64,000 nucleotides of DNA, from NCBI RefSeq assembly GCF_036250735.1, contig NZ_CP109430.1, forward strand, positions 9,176,001 to 9,240,000, read 5' to 3'. This document shows, piece after piece, positions 23,869 through 32,316 of this stretch. A model generated the notes under the pieces. The model saw only the letters and a program-made list of their open reading frames with translations, ran no database searches and was not told where the DNA came from. Every line of letters begins with the position of its first letter. Position 1 is the first letter of the stretch. Source of the stretch: Streptosporangium sp. NBC_01495. Its GTDB lineage: Bacteria; Actinomycetota; Actinomycetes; Streptosporangiales; Streptosporangiaceae. Position numbers and translations under genes: made by a program.

Positions 23869-24368
23869 ATGTCTTCCGCTTGTGGCGGCGACAGGAAGAA
23901 GAATAGCGGACTTCCGGGTGTGACGTGACATCGACGGAGGGCACCTCCGGATACCCGCTCCTATCAGGACTTTCGTTGCGTATGTCACCGCTTGCACCGG
24001 TGTCGTCTGGGGAACCTGGGGAGGGAGTGACGCCGGAGGCACCGCGGTGCCGGGGTGGGACGGGGCTCGGTGGGAGCGTCTGAGGAATGGCCGGGAGGTG
24101 GCGTGAGGGGGAGCGGAGGAAGAGGGACACGCCAGGGTGAGCGGGAGGGCGGGAGTGGAAATGAGACACGCCGGGGCGGGACAGCGCCCGCTGAAGGTGG
24201 GACGGGGACATGCTGCCGCCTCGGCATCGGCGGGAGATGCTGGCTAGGCTGATCCGTTACGTACGCGTCTACCGAACCGGCTCGCGGGCGCCGCCGCGAT
24301 TCGAGGTCCGTGGCCTCCGGGAGCCGGGTAGCGATTCATAGTTCTAGCAGGTCAGAGGGGATTGTGCT
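23869..24368. other. 500-base intergenic region between tRNA-Tyr and yajQ
   Basis: The stretch is purine-rich on the given strand (many GGGAGG/GGAAG runs) and contains only short Pro/Ser-rich reading frames on the other strand, which I judge non-coding. Promoters for the leftward tRNA and the rightward yajQ must lie here. A TATTCT hexamer on the minus strand just outside the tRNA 5' end may be the tRNA -10 element. Confidence 0.5.
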
Positions 24369-24863
24369 TTGGCGGATTCATCGTTCGACATCGTTAGCAA
24401 GATCGACCATCAGGAGGCCGACAACGCGCTGAACCAGACGGTCAAGGAGGTCGGGCACCGATTCGACTTCAAGGGCACCGGCGCGACCATCGCCTGGTCG
24501 GGCGGTCAGAAGGCCGTTGAGATCAAGGCTAACAGCGAGGAGCGCGCCAACGCGGTCCTCGACGTCTTCAAGGACAAGCTGATCAAGCGGGGACTCTCCC
24601 TCAAGATCCTGGACGCGGATGAGCCCAGGCTGTCCGGCAAGGAGTATCGGCTTCTGGTGACCCTCAAGGAGGGCATCGACCAGGAGAACGCCAAGAAGAT
24701 CTCGAAGATCATTCGCGATGAGGGGCCCAAGGGCGTCAAGGCCCAGATCCAGGGCGAGGAACTGCGAGTGAGCTCGAAGAAGAGGGACGAACTGCAGGAG
24801 GTCATCGCCCTTCTCAAGGGCAAGGACCTGGAGATCGCCCTTCAGTTCTCGAACTACCGCTAG
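24369..24863 (+). CDS. yajQ: YajQ-family nucleotide-binding protein
   Basis: 164 residues, the standard length. The start appears to be TTG 24369 with AGAGGGG about 10 bases upstream, since conservation begins at once with [23 protein letters not shown]. The family hallmark RFDFKGT and the second ferredoxin-like repeat ([56 protein letters not shown]) are intact. Relatives bind cyclic di-GMP in Xanthomonas and nucleic acid or nucleotides elsewhere. It is monocistronic, ending in a strong hairpin at 24936-24970. Confidence 0.93.
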   Translation: MADSSFDIVSKIDHQEADNALNQTVKEVGHRFDFKGTGATIAWSGGQKAVEIKANSEERANAVLDVFKDKLIKRGLSLKILDADEPRLSGKEYRLLVTLKEGIDQENAKKISKIIRDEGPKGVKAQIQGEELRVSSKKRDELQEVIALLKGKDLEIALQFSNYR

Positions 24864-24935
24864 CAGAAGCGAACCCGAGGCTCTGACCTGTGGTTTCAGG
24901 ACTTTACCGCTCCGGGAGGGCACATCCAGGGCACA

Positions 24936-24970
24936 CGGCCGGGGCAAGAGGCTCTCTTGGGCCCCGGCCG
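24936..24970. terminator. Hairpin between yajQ and a convergent gene
   Basis: A 9-bp GC stem (24936-24944 with 24962-24970) continues as a 6-bp CAAGAG/CTCTTG stem with a 3-base loop, interrupted only by a two-base bulge. It lies between convergent genes and probably ends transcription from both sides. Confidence 0.75.
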
Positions 24971-24980
24971 CTCACCCGTT

Positions 24981-25382
24981 TCAAGCATCACCGAAGATGA
25001 GCGACGCGGTCTCTCTCCCGCCTGGGTGCTTGCGCAAGGTGACCCGGCGAAGACTCGCGCTCTTGAGGGGACCGTTCACCATGCGGTCCGGCGGCACCAC
25101 GCCGATCGGCCTCAGCTCTTCCAACTCGGGCAGAGCCACGATGGGTGCCGGTGAAGCGACCTTGGTCACCTTGCCCGAGGAATTCCAGCTCGGCAGAGTC
25201 TCCAGCATCTGTCGTAGACCGTGGGACCACGGCCCGTACTCCTCAAGGCAGATCCCGCCACGGACTGCCGGTAGAAACCGCCGCATCACCGCGTTGAACC
25301 GCCGCCGCAGGTCCGGGATCGGACCGCGCTCGTCCAAGGGCAGATGGGGATCGATCCCATCGGTGAGGTCTCCACGCGCCAC
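24981..25382 (-). CDS. Hypothetical protein, 133 aa
   Basis: The leftward frame from GTG 25382 has strong GC third-position bias and sensible composition (PDLRRRFNAVMRRFLPAVRGGICLEEYGPWSHGLRQMLETLPSW ... LPELEELRPIGVVPPDRMVNGPLKSASLRRVTLRKHPGG), so it is probably coding. I do not recognise the family. The start is not preceded by a clear ribosome site, so the gene could be the 3' part of a once longer one. It ends 10 bases from the yajQ terminator. Confidence 0.4.
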   Translation of the reverse strand: MARGDLTDGIDPHLPLDERGPIPDLRRRFNAVMRRFLPAVRGGICLEEYGPWSHGLRQMLETLPSWNSSGKVTKVASPAPIVALPELEELRPIGVVPPDRMVNGPLKSASLRRVTLRKHPGGRETASLIFGDA

Positions 25383-25452
25383 GGCGATGGCCTACCTGAA
25401 CGGCAGACCACCGCGCGGGCGAACCCCTCTGAATCTCACCCCCGTGCAGGTC

Positions 25453-26577
25453 CTAGAGGGCGAGGGTTTCCGGGTCTACGGCGTTGGCCATGGCCTGGGC
25501 GCCCTTGTCGTTGAGGTGTATGCCGTCGCCGCTGTCCAGGGCGGGGTGGATGTAGTCGGGCGCCTCGGGGTTCTCGACGGCTCGGGCCACGTCGAAGACG
25601 GCGTCGAAAGTGTCGGTGGTACGGATCCAGTCGTTCACCTCGCGTCGGGCGGTGAGGCTCTCGGGGGTGCTGATTCCGGGATAGACGGCGCCCGCGAAGG
25701 GGCCGATGGTGGCGGCGAGGATCTTCAGGTCGGCCGTGTGGGCGCGGTGGGCCAGGGCCGTGAAGCCCTCGATGAGGGCATCGGAGGTGACGGGAGGCTC
25801 GCCGGACATGCCGGGGAGGCCGAGGTCGTTGATACCGAAGTGCACCAGGACGTGGGTCAGGCCGGGAATCGAGAGGACGTCGCGGTCGAAGCGCGCCAGC
25901 GCGTGCTCGCCGATCTCGTCCCGCAGTAGGCGGTTTCCAGCGATGCCCTGGTTGACGACCCATCCCCGGTTGAGGCGCCGGTTGAGGACGTCCACGGAGC
26001 GATTGTTCGCGCCGATCGTGGAGCCGACCCCTTCGAACCAGGAGTCGCCGAACGCCACGGCGATCGAGGTGTCGTCCGGGGTGAGCACGTCGACACCCGA
26101 GACGTAGAACCTGGCTTCCACCCGCTCGGCCTCGGGCAGTACGGGAGAGGTGACGTGGTTCCCGCCGACGATGTGAGCGGTCTCCATGGGCCGGTGGGAA
26201 TAGGTGGCCAGGCCTGTCTCCTCGGGGAGGTAGAGGCTGAGGAACAGGTCGGCACCGGAGGCGACGGGGAGATCCACCGGGTCGCTGGCGACCTCTTCTC
26301 CCGGCGGGATGGTGAGCTTATCGGCGCCGTCGAAGGTGAGCGCGGCCTGCCTGTGCCCGGTGGCGGCCGTCGCGGCGGCGATGGTCAGGGGGGTACGGCC
26401 GTAGAGGTTCGTCAGGCGTACGCGGAGGCGTTCTCCGCCGCCGGCCATGTGAAGCACCTGACGCACCGTCTGGTCGGCGAAGCCGCGCGGTTCGGTGAGC
26501 TGGATCTGCTCGTAGGGACTGATCACGGCGGTGCGGAAGCCGGCTGTCCAGATCATGCTCGCTCCATTGGTCGTCAT
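25453..26577 (-). CDS. SGNH/GDSL hydrolase
   Basis: 374 residues. An N-terminal beta-sandwich domain (TEPRGFADQTVRQVLHMAGGGERLRVRLTNLYG) precedes an SGNH esterase domain: block I VAFGDSWFEGVG with the nucleophile Ser179, block II Gly in NRLL, block III LVHFGINDLG (Gly and Asn), and block V YIHPALDSGDGIHLNDKG with the Asp-x-x-His pair. No signal peptide is seen, so it is probably cytoplasmic. Such enzymes hydrolyse esters of carbohydrates or lipids. It lies directly downstream of the broken oxidoreductase and the divergent MarR gene, and may share the MarR-controlled promoter. Confidence 0.88.
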   Translation of the reverse strand: MTTNGASMIWTAGFRTAVISPYEQIQLTEPRGFADQTVRQVLHMAGGGERLRVRLTNLYGRTPLTIAAATAATGHRQAALTFDGADKLTIPPGEEVASDPVDLPVASGADLFLSLYLPEETGLATYSHRPMETAHIVGGNHVTSPVLPEAERVEARFYVSGVDVLTPDDTSIAVAFGDSWFEGVGSTIGANNRSVDVLNRRLNRGWVVNQGIAGNRLLRDEIGEHALARFDRDVLSIPGLTHVLVHFGINDLGLPGMSGEPPVTSDALIEGFTALAHRAHTADLKILAATIGPFAGAVYPGISTPESLTARREVNDWIRTTDTFDAVFDVARAVENPEAPDYIHPALDSGDGIHLNDKGAQAMANAVDPETLAL

Positions 26578-26592
26578 GGGGAATGTCGCCGT

Positions 26593-26826
26593 TCAGGCGG
26601 GGGTCAGGACGGTCTTCCCGGCCAGCCGTCCGGCGGTGGCCTCGTCGTGGACGGCGGCCAGGTCGGCCAGGGGGCGCCGCTCGGCCACCTCGATCTTCAA
26701 CTCGCCGGCGACCTGTACCACCACCTGCCCCGCTCCCGCCACCGGACGGTCGGCGTCCTCGTGGACCAGGACGTCGCTGTCGCCGTAGGAGCTGTCGCCG
26801 TAGGAGTGGTAACGCACTGCCTTCAT
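26593..26826 (-). pseudogene. Zinc-less alcohol dehydrogenase/quinone oxidoreductase with a large internal deletion
   Basis: The 77-residue product joins the first 38 or so residues of an MDR-family NADPH oxidoreductase (MKAVRYHSYGDSDVLxxEDxxRPVAGxGQVVVQVA pattern) directly to the last 33 residues (ERRPLADLAAVHDEATAGRLAGKTVLTP, the usual C-terminus). The whole nucleotide-binding core, about 230 residues, is missing without a frameshift. A 12-base duplication gives YGDSSYGDS near the start. The upstream operator and the downstream SGNH gene are intact, so it may now serve only as a transcribed leader. Confidence 0.8.
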
Positions 26827-26844
26827 GATCTCTCCTCACCCGAT

Positions 26845-26894
26845 GCTTTGAAGTTGAAGCAGATGATGACAGTAACCTGCTTCAACTTCAAAGC
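26845..26894. promoter_or_regulatory. MarR operator: perfect 18-bp inverted repeat in the divergent promoter
   Basis: Arms GCTTTGAAGTTGAAGCAG (26845-26862) and its exact complement (26877-26894) flank a 14-base centre between the divergent oxidoreductase remnant and the MarR gene. Each arm contains TTGAAGTTGAAG, itself a direct TTGAAG repeat. A related site GCTTTGAATTCGAAC lies at about 26928-26942, just before the MarR start. The MarR protein probably represses both directions and responds to a ligand. Confidence 0.85.
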
Positions 26895-26957
26895 AATATC
26901 CCTCGAGCGAGTGACCTTCCTCACAGTGCTTTGAATTCGAACATATACGGTGGAGGG

Positions 26958-27485
26958 ATGACGGACACCCGCCCCGCCCCCGCCGATGGTCAGGCGCTCG
27001 ATCCACAGCAGCTGGGGGCCTACTTCGTGCTCATGGAAGCCGTCAGCCTGCTCCAGCACCAGGTCGAACAGCAGTTACGTACCGAGGGCGACATCAGCTA
27101 CGTGCAGTTCCAGCTTCTGGCCCGCCTCGCCCACGCGCCCGGCCACCTGACCATGACGCAGCTGGCCGACGGCGTCGTCTACAGCCGTAGCGGCCTGACC
27201 TACCAGGCCGGCCTGCTGGAGAAGGCCGGCCTCATCACCCGTGGCCCCTGCCCCAACGACGAGCGCGCCACCCTGGTCGCCATCACCGAAAACGGCCGGG
27301 CTCTACTGGACCGCGTCCTGCCCGGCCACATCCAGGTCTGCCGCAGCCTGCTGTTCGACCCCCTGGCCGACGAGGACCTGCACCACCTCGGCGACATCAT
27401 GACCCGCGTCCGCGACCACATGCGCACTCAGCCGCCCCGCTCCGCCGCCCCCCGCAATCGCCGCTCCAGCTCGACGCAGGCCTGA
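26958..27485 (+). CDS. MarR-family transcriptional regulator
   Basis: 175 residues from ATG 26958. The winged-helix core is YVQFQLLARLAHAPGHLTMTQLADGVVYSRSGLTYQAGLLEKAGLITRGPCPNDERATLVAITENG, matching MarR with its DxR wing (NDERATLVAIT). The G-rich sequence just before ATG is too close for normal spacing. The gene is divergent from the oxidoreductase remnant and SGNH hydrolase, across the 18-bp-arm operator, so it most likely controls them and itself. Ligand unknown. Confidence 0.9.
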   Translation: MTDTRPAPADGQALDPQQLGAYFVLMEAVSLLQHQVEQQLRTEGDISYVQFQLLARLAHAPGHLTMTQLADGVVYSRSGLTYQAGLLEKAGLITRGPCPNDERATLVAITENGRALLDRVLPGHIQVCRSLLFDPLADEDLHHLGDIMTRVRDHMRTQPPRSAAPRNRRSSSTQA

Positions 27486-27675
27486 ACCGGAATTCCACAC
27501 CCGGCTGATACCGAGGCTCGCCGAAGGCCCCGGTGATCACTGAACGGCTCGGCCCGCGCCGCCCGACGCCCCCGGGAGCCCGCTGACGCCGGCCCGCATC
27601 GGAACCGCCACGGGAGCCGGCGTCTTCGCGTGCTTCCATCGCTCGCCACCCGCCGCCCCGCACCGCCCCCCAGGG

Positions 27676-27806
27676 CAGTCGGCCCTGCGTCCCGCTCACG
27701 TCGCGGCTCCGTCTTCCAGAACAGTCGGCCCCGCGTCCCGCTCACATCACGGCTCCATCCTCCAGAACAGCCAGTCCCGCGTCCCGCTCGCATCGCGGCT
27801 CGCGCC
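27676..27806. repeat. Imperfect 46-bp tandem repeat, almost three copies
   Basis: Units start at 27676, 27722 and 27768, each beginning CAG(T/C)C and containing CGCGTCCCGCTC; the third is cut short. The repeat lies in the 540-base non-coding region between the MarR gene and the leader peptide. I see no gene in 27486-28024. Confidence 0.8.
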
Positions 27807-28024
27807 CGGCCACGGGTGTTCCGCGAACCGTCTCCGGGACGAGTCCGACCTCGGTGCGGTGCGGCCCTGCTCGCCCTGACCATGTCGTGTCTCCACGGCA
27901 CGACGCCTGTCGGCGCCGGTTCGCAACTCAATCCCTTTACTTCCGGTCGGAAAAGTCTTGATTTGAGAGGCAGATCACTCTTACAGTCGGAATGCTGTCC
28001 CGTTCACTACGGCTTACTCATCCT

Positions 28025-28108
28025 GTGAGGTTTTACGTCCTGTTTGTGTGGCTCGTTGGGCGGCTGCACGTCGACCTCTGTCGTCTGACCGGCTCCCTCT
28101 GTCGCTGA
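28025..28108 (+). CDS. 27-residue Cys-containing leader peptide
   Basis: GTG 28025 to TGA 28106-28108. The C-terminal 15 residues RLHVDLCRLTGSLCR agree with RLHVDLCRLAAGLCR of another 27-residue frame at 48132-48215, at 12 of 15 positions and with both Cys codons conserved. Actinobacteria carry short leader peptides with this RLHVDLxR pattern upstream of sulfur-related genes, where Cys codons allow attenuation. A 7-bp hairpin (28184-28203) and an 18-base direct repeat (28107-28124, 28133-28150) lie between it and the symporter. The exact start is less certain than the end; GTG 28046 is an alternative. Confidence 0.7.
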   Translation: MRFYVLFVWLVGRLHVDLCRLTGSLCR

Positions 28109-28226
28109 TCACGCTCTGACGAACCTGTCACCGATCGCGCTCTGACGAGCGCTCGATCCCCTGCCTCTCACCACCTCTCTTTCGCATGCCCTCTTCGGCA
28201 TGCCATCTTTCGGAGCCTTCCTCATC

Positions 28227-29516
28227 GTGAAGAGATTCTCTTTCTCCCTGCAGTTGCTGCTGGGCCTGGTCGTGGGCGTGGCCCTCGGCTTCGCCGCCCG
28301 CGTCTGGGACCTCGCCTGGCTGGCAACCACCCTCACCGAAGTCGGAAAAATCTTCGTCCAGCTGCTCAAGCTGGCAGTGCCGCCGCTGGTGTTCACCGCC
28401 GTGGTGGTCAGCGTCGCCAATCTCCGCAACGTCAACGGCGCGGCCAGGTTGGCGGGCAAGACGCTGTTCTGGTTCCTGGCCACCGCGCTGATCGCCGTCA
28501 TCGTCGGCATCGGCCTCGGCCTGATCATCAACCCCGGCCAGGGCGTCACCCTGAACACGGCGGGCGCGAAGGCCCCCGAGAACGTCGGCACGTGGGTCGA
28601 CTTCCTCACCGGCATCATCCCGACGAACATCGTCACGGCGTTCACCGAGCTCAACGTCCTCCAGATCGTCTTCCTGGGGATCGTCCTCGGCGCGGCGGCC
28701 CTCGCGATCGGCGAGAAGGCCGAGCCGTTCCTCGACTTCAGCCGCTCGATCCTCGAACTGGTCCAGAAGGCACTGTGGTGGGTCATCCGCCTGGCCCCCA
28801 TCGGGACCGCCGGCCTGATCGGCAAGTCGGTCGCCACGTACGGATGGGACCTGCTCGCGCCGCTGGCCAAGCTCACCCTCGGCGTCTACGTCGGCTGCTT
28901 CATCGTCCTGCTCGTCGTCTACCCGACGCTGCTCGCGCTGGTCGGCAAGGTCAACCCGATCACGTTCTTCCGCAACGCGTGGCCCGCGATCGAGCTCGCC
29001 TTCGTCTCCCGCTCCTCGGTCGGCACGCTGCCGCTGACGCAGAAGGTCACGATCGAGCGCCTGGGCGTCGACCGCGACTACGCCTCCTTCGCCGTGCCGT
29101 TCGGCGCGACCACCAAGATGGACGGTTGCGCCTCGATCTACCCGGCGCTGGCGGCGATCTTCGTGGCGCAGGTGTTCAACATCCCGCTGGGGGTCGGCGA
29201 GTACCTGCTCATCGCGTTCGTCTCCGTGGTCGGCTCGGCCGCGACGGCCGGTCTGACCGGCGCGATCGTGATGCTCACGCTGACGCTGAGCACGCTGGGC
29301 CTGCCGCTCGAAGGCGTCGGCCTGCTACTGGCCATCGACCCGATCCTCGACATGATCCGCACCGCGACCAACGTCGCGGGACAGATCGTGGTGCCGGTCC
29401 TTGTCGCCCGCAGCGAGGGCCGTCTCGACGAGGCGGTGCTCAACGCTCCCCCGCAGCCGCTCGACGAGGCTCCGGTGAGCACGCCGCGCCTCTCGGGCGA
29501 ACCGGCGATCGCATAG
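28227..29516 (+). CDS. Dicarboxylate/amino acid:cation symporter (SDF/DAACS family)
   Basis: 429 residues from GTG 28227, preceded by CGGAG; ATG 28200 is also in frame but sits inside the attenuator-like hairpin. The protein has about eight membrane helices and the family's re-entrant loops: SRSSVGTLPLTQ (hairpin 1) and FAVPFGATTKMDGCA, where relatives have NMDGTA, then DPILDMIRTATNVAGQ (hairpin 2 end and ion-binding Asp/Asn). It imports acidic amino acids, dicarboxylates or cystine with Na+ or H+. The Cys-bearing leader upstream makes cystine an attractive guess. A strong terminator follows at 29546-29577. Confidence 0.9.
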   Translation: MKRFSFSLQLLLGLVVGVALGFAARVWDLAWLATTLTEVGKIFVQLLKLAVPPLVFTAVVVSVANLRNVNGAARLAGKTLFWFLATALIAVIVGIGLGLIINPGQGVTLNTAGAKAPENVGTWVDFLTGIIPTNIVTAFTELNVLQIVFLGIVLGAAALAIGEKAEPFLDFSRSILELVQKALWWVIRLAPIGTAGLIGKSVATYGWDLLAPLAKLTLGVYVGCFIVLLVVYPTLLALVGKVNPITFFRNAWPAIELAFVSRSSVGTLPLTQKVTIERLGVDRDYASFAVPFGATTKMDGCASIYPALAAIFVAQVFNIPLGVGEYLLIAFVSVVGSAATAGLTGAIVMLTLTLSTLGLPLEGVGLLLAIDPILDMIRTATNVAGQIVVPVLVARSEGRLDEAVLNAPPQPLDEAPVSTPRLSGEPAIA

Positions 29517-29545
29517 ATCGCCTAACGTTCTCACCCGAGGGGGAA

Positions 29546-29577
29546 GACGGGGCGGCCCGCGCGGGGGCCGCCCCGTC
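29546..29577. terminator. Terminator after the symporter gene
   Basis: Arms 29546-29558 and 29565-29577 are perfectly complementary over 13 bp with a 6-base loop. The stem is almost all G/C, and the following bases are CTCTCACG without a clear U-run. Confidence 0.8.
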
Positions 29578-29751
29578 CTCTCACGTTCGACAAGGCGGTC
29601 CGCCCAGGCCGGGCTGCCTGAATTCCGGTACGTTCACGCACCCCTCGACGGGAGGAGGGGGAGAGAGCCCGAGCAGGGTCGTCCTCCCGGTCGGAGGCAA
29701 CTACCGGACGCGCTGCCGACCGGCGAACGACAAAGAACTATCGTCCTGTTC

Positions 29752-30327
29752 ATGGGGAAAATTCACGACAGGATCGACGACCGGCTGCGTGAGTTCATCG
29801 GAGCGCAGCCGGTCTATTTCGTGGCCACGGCCCCCGAGCAGGGCGGCCACGTCAACATGTCCCCCAAGGGATACGCCGACACCTTCGCCGTTCTCGACGA
29901 CACCACCGTCGCCTACCTGGACCTGGACGGCAGCGGGGTGGAGACCATCGCGCACCTCCGCCAGAACGGCCGCATCACGGTCATGTTCTGCGCCTTCTCC
30001 GGCCCTCCCAACATCCTCCGCCTGTACGGCACCGGCCGGGTCGTCGTACCGGAGAACCCCGACTTCGCGACACTGATCAAGAATTTCGGCCCGCATCCGG
30101 GCGTGCGGTCGATCATCGTCGTCGACTGTGACCGGATCTCCGATTCCTGCGGCTTCTCGGTACCGTTCATGTCCTTCGACAAGGACCGGACGCTGCTGGA
30201 CGAGTGGGCGGGACGCAAGGACGTCCAGCAGCGGCGCACCTACCGGGCACAGAAGAACCGCGAGAGCATCGACGGCATCCCCGGTCTCTCCTCGGAGGAG
30301 ACCGACCCGGTCACGCAGCACTCCTGA
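29752..30327 (+). CDS. Pyridoxamine 5'-phosphate oxidase-like (split beta-barrel) protein
   Basis: 191 residues. The PNPOx-like FMN/F420-binding barrel is seen in FIGAQPVYFVATAPEQGGHVNMSPKGYADTFAVLDDTTVAYLDLDGSGVETIAHLRQNGRITVMFCAFSGPPNILRLYGTGRVV, a pattern typical of the family annotated as pyridoxamine 5'-phosphate oxidase family protein. True PdxH active-site residues are not evident, so it is probably a flavin or deazaflavin binding protein of unknown substrate. Start ATG 29752 lacks a strong ribosome site. It stands alone between two terminators/promoters. Confidence 0.85.
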   Translation: MGKIHDRIDDRLREFIGAQPVYFVATAPEQGGHVNMSPKGYADTFAVLDDTTVAYLDLDGSGVETIAHLRQNGRITVMFCAFSGPPNILRLYGTGRVVVPENPDFATLIKNFGPHPGVRSIIVVDCDRISDSCGFSVPFMSFDKDRTLLDEWAGRKDVQQRRTYRAQKNRESIDGIPGLSSEETDPVTQHS

Positions 30328-30406
30328 GGCGGCCGGTCCCGGCCGGGACCGGCCCTCACGGCGGCACCGCCGACCGGCCCTCCCCGAGGCGTACAGTAAC
30401 CCGTAC

Positions 30407-31348
30407 GTGACGGACGCCCCCCGGATGTCCGGGAGACTCAGGGGGGCCTCGGTGGGGTTGTTCTGCCGCTTGAGCGTTTGCGTCGGCGCGATCGCCGTGG
30501 TCATCGGGGCGGGCGTCCCCGCGGAGGCCGGGGGCGCGAGACCTCCGGTCCGGTACGCGGGACTCGACGGGTGCGTCTGCGCTCCGTGGAAACTCTGGGT
30601 ACGCGGCGGCAGGGTGGTCGCTCTCCCCGACGCCCGGGTGTTCTCCGTGCGCAGGCAACGAGCACCGCTGGCCCTGTCGCCGAACGGCAGGTATGTCGCG
30701 TACTTCCAGCTGGAGGGCGGGGCGCTGGTGGTGCGGGAGATGTCCACCGGCGAGGTGCGCGCGGTGCCGGGTGTGATGTGGTCGAACGCCATGCGCACGG
30801 CACGGGTCGAACTCTCTCCCGGCGGGCGGTACGCGGTGCTGGGCCTCGGCGGGGAGCACTGGATCCTGGACACGTACAGCGGAGAGAGTGTCCCGGTGCC
30901 ACCCGGACTGCGGCCTTGGAGTTTCAGCCCTGACGCGAAGTTCGTACTCGTGGTGGATGACACGTTCCAGGCGGGGATCTACTCGGTGTCGCCCTTCGCC
31001 GAGCGGGGGCGTGTCCCGGTGGGGGGCGCGCTCGGCCCGGATGGCGAGGTCGTCGCCCATTTCACGGCACGTGACGTGGGGATCCGCCTGTGGGACGTGC
31101 CCACCGGCGGCATCCCCAGGCGCGACCCCATCGCCGTCCCCGTGGACAGGACTCCGACCCGGATGCGCTGGAACGGCAAGGGCCACCTCGACCTGCAGAC
31201 GGTCACCCCGCGCAGGATCAGGAAGGGGGGAGGCACCCGCTACACCTGGTATCGGGTCGATCAGGAGTCGGGCGGGATGGAGCGGGTGGGTGGCTTCGTC
31301 GTGCCCGGATCCGTCTACAACCCGATCGTCACCGGGCTGACTCCCTGA
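30407..31348 (+). CDS. Secreted beta-propeller-like (WD40/TolB-type) protein
   Basis: 313 residues from GTG 30407. A TACAGT -10 hexamer at 30392-30397 puts the transcription start within a few bases of this GTG, suggesting a leaderless message. A hydrophobic segment VGLFCRLSVCVGAIAVVIGAGVPAEAGG is a signal peptide or anchor. The remainder has repeated blade-like units: LALSPNGRYVAYFQLEGGALVVREMSTGEVR, VELSPGGRYAVLGLGGEHWILDTYSGESV, FSPDAKFVLVVDDTFQAGIYSV, GPDGEVVAHFTARDVGIRLWDV. The SPxGRYxA pattern is typical of WD40/TolB propellers. No partner is evident. Confidence 0.75.
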   Translation: MTDAPRMSGRLRGASVGLFCRLSVCVGAIAVVIGAGVPAEAGGARPPVRYAGLDGCVCAPWKLWVRGGRVVALPDARVFSVRRQRAPLALSPNGRYVAYFQLEGGALVVREMSTGEVRAVPGVMWSNAMRTARVELSPGGRYAVLGLGGEHWILDTYSGESVPVPPGLRPWSFSPDAKFVLVVDDTFQAGIYSVSPFAERGRVPVGGALGPDGEVVAHFTARDVGIRLWDVPTGGIPRRDPIAVPVDRTPTRMRWNGKGHLDLQTVTPRRIRKGGGTRYTWYRVDQESGGMERVGGFVVPGSVYNPIVTGLTP

Positions 31349-31391
31349 CCCGTCGCGGGCCGTGAGGGCTCGCGAGGGCAGGGAGCACGGG

Positions 31392-32243
31392 TCAGCGGCG
31401 GTAGCCGGCCATGCGCTCCAGGCGGGCTACGCGCTCGGCGGTGGGCGGGTGGGTGGAGAACATCCTGCCGATCCCGGCGCCGCGGAAGGGGTTGGCGATC
31501 ATCAGGTGGGAGGCGGAGGCGATTCGGCCGTTCTCCGGGAGGGGCAGCTGACGGGTGCCCATCTCGATCTTCCTCAGTGCCGAGGCGAGGGCCAGCGGAT
31601 CACCCGTCAGCCGGGCACCGGACTCGTCCGCCTGGTATTCGCGGGAGCGGGAGATGGCCATCTGGATCATTCCGGCCGCGACCGGGCCAAGCACGATCAT
31701 GAGGAGTGCGCCGATGAACCCGGGGCCCTCGTCGTCGTCCCCGCCGCCGAAGAACAGCCCGGCGTAGCCGAGATAGGTGATCATGGTGGCGAGCGCGCCG
31801 GCCACCGAGGAGATCAGGATGTCGCGGTTGTAGACGTGGGAGAGCTCGTGCCCGATGACCCCGCGCAGCTCGCGCTCGTCGAGGAGCTGGGTGATCCCGT
31901 AGGTCACGCAGACCGCGGCGTTGCGGGGGTTGCGCCCCGTCGCGAAGGCGTTGGGCTGCATGGTCGGCGAGACGTAGAGCCGGGGCATGGGCTGGCGCGC
32001 CTCGGTGGAGAGCTCGCGCACGATCCGGTAGAGGAGCGGTTGCTCGACCTCGCCCACCGGCCGGGCGCGCATGGCGGACAGCGCGATGCGGTCGGAGAAG
32101 AAGTAGGCGACGCCGCTGGTCGCCAGCGCGACCAGGACCGCGATCTGCACGCCGACGCCGCCTCCGAACCACGCCCCCACCGCGATGATCACCGCGGACA
32201 GTGCGCCGAGGAGGACCGCGGTACGCAGACCGTTGTGATGCAC
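31392..32243 (-). CDS. htpX: Membrane zinc metalloprotease HtpX
   Basis: 283 residues from GTG 32243, with an AGGGGGG ribosome site. Two N-terminal membrane helices ([19 protein letters not shown] and [20 protein letters not shown]) precede the M48 peptidase domain with the zinc motif [14 protein letters not shown] (about residues 126-139) and the third ligand in [13 protein letters not shown]. Two further helices lie between. HtpX degrades misfolded membrane proteins during stress. It is the last leftward gene after nuoN, 74 bases downstream; the pairing with respiratory membrane subunits may be incidental. Confidence 0.95.
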   Translation of the reverse strand: MHHNGLRTAVLLGALSAVIIAVGAWFGGGVGVQIAVLVALATSGVAYFFSDRIALSAMRARPVGEVEQPLLYRIVRELSTEARQPMPRLYVSPTMQPNAFATGRNPRNAAVCVTYGITQLLDERELRGVIGHELSHVYNRDILISSVAGALATMITYLGYAGLFFGGGDDDEGPGFIGALLMIVLGPVAAGMIQMAISRSREYQADESGARLTGDPLALASALRKIEMGTRQLPLPENGRIASASHLMIANPFRGAGIGRMFSTHPPTAERVARLERMAGYRR

Positions 32244-32316
32244 TACACCCCCCTCTCGGTTGATGCTGACTCACCTGTGACAACGTCTCCGGCCAGGTCG
32301 AACGTTCCCAGGTGGT

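Noticed and set aside
24997-25929. 310-codon rightward frame between yajQ and the SGNH gene
   Set aside because: It is antisense to the 24981 gene and to the SGNH hydrolase and has shadow composition.
28109-28876. 255-codon leftward frame opposite the symporter gene
   Set aside because: Antisense to a clear membrane transporter; composition is basic and Ser/Thr/Arg-rich as expected of a shadow.
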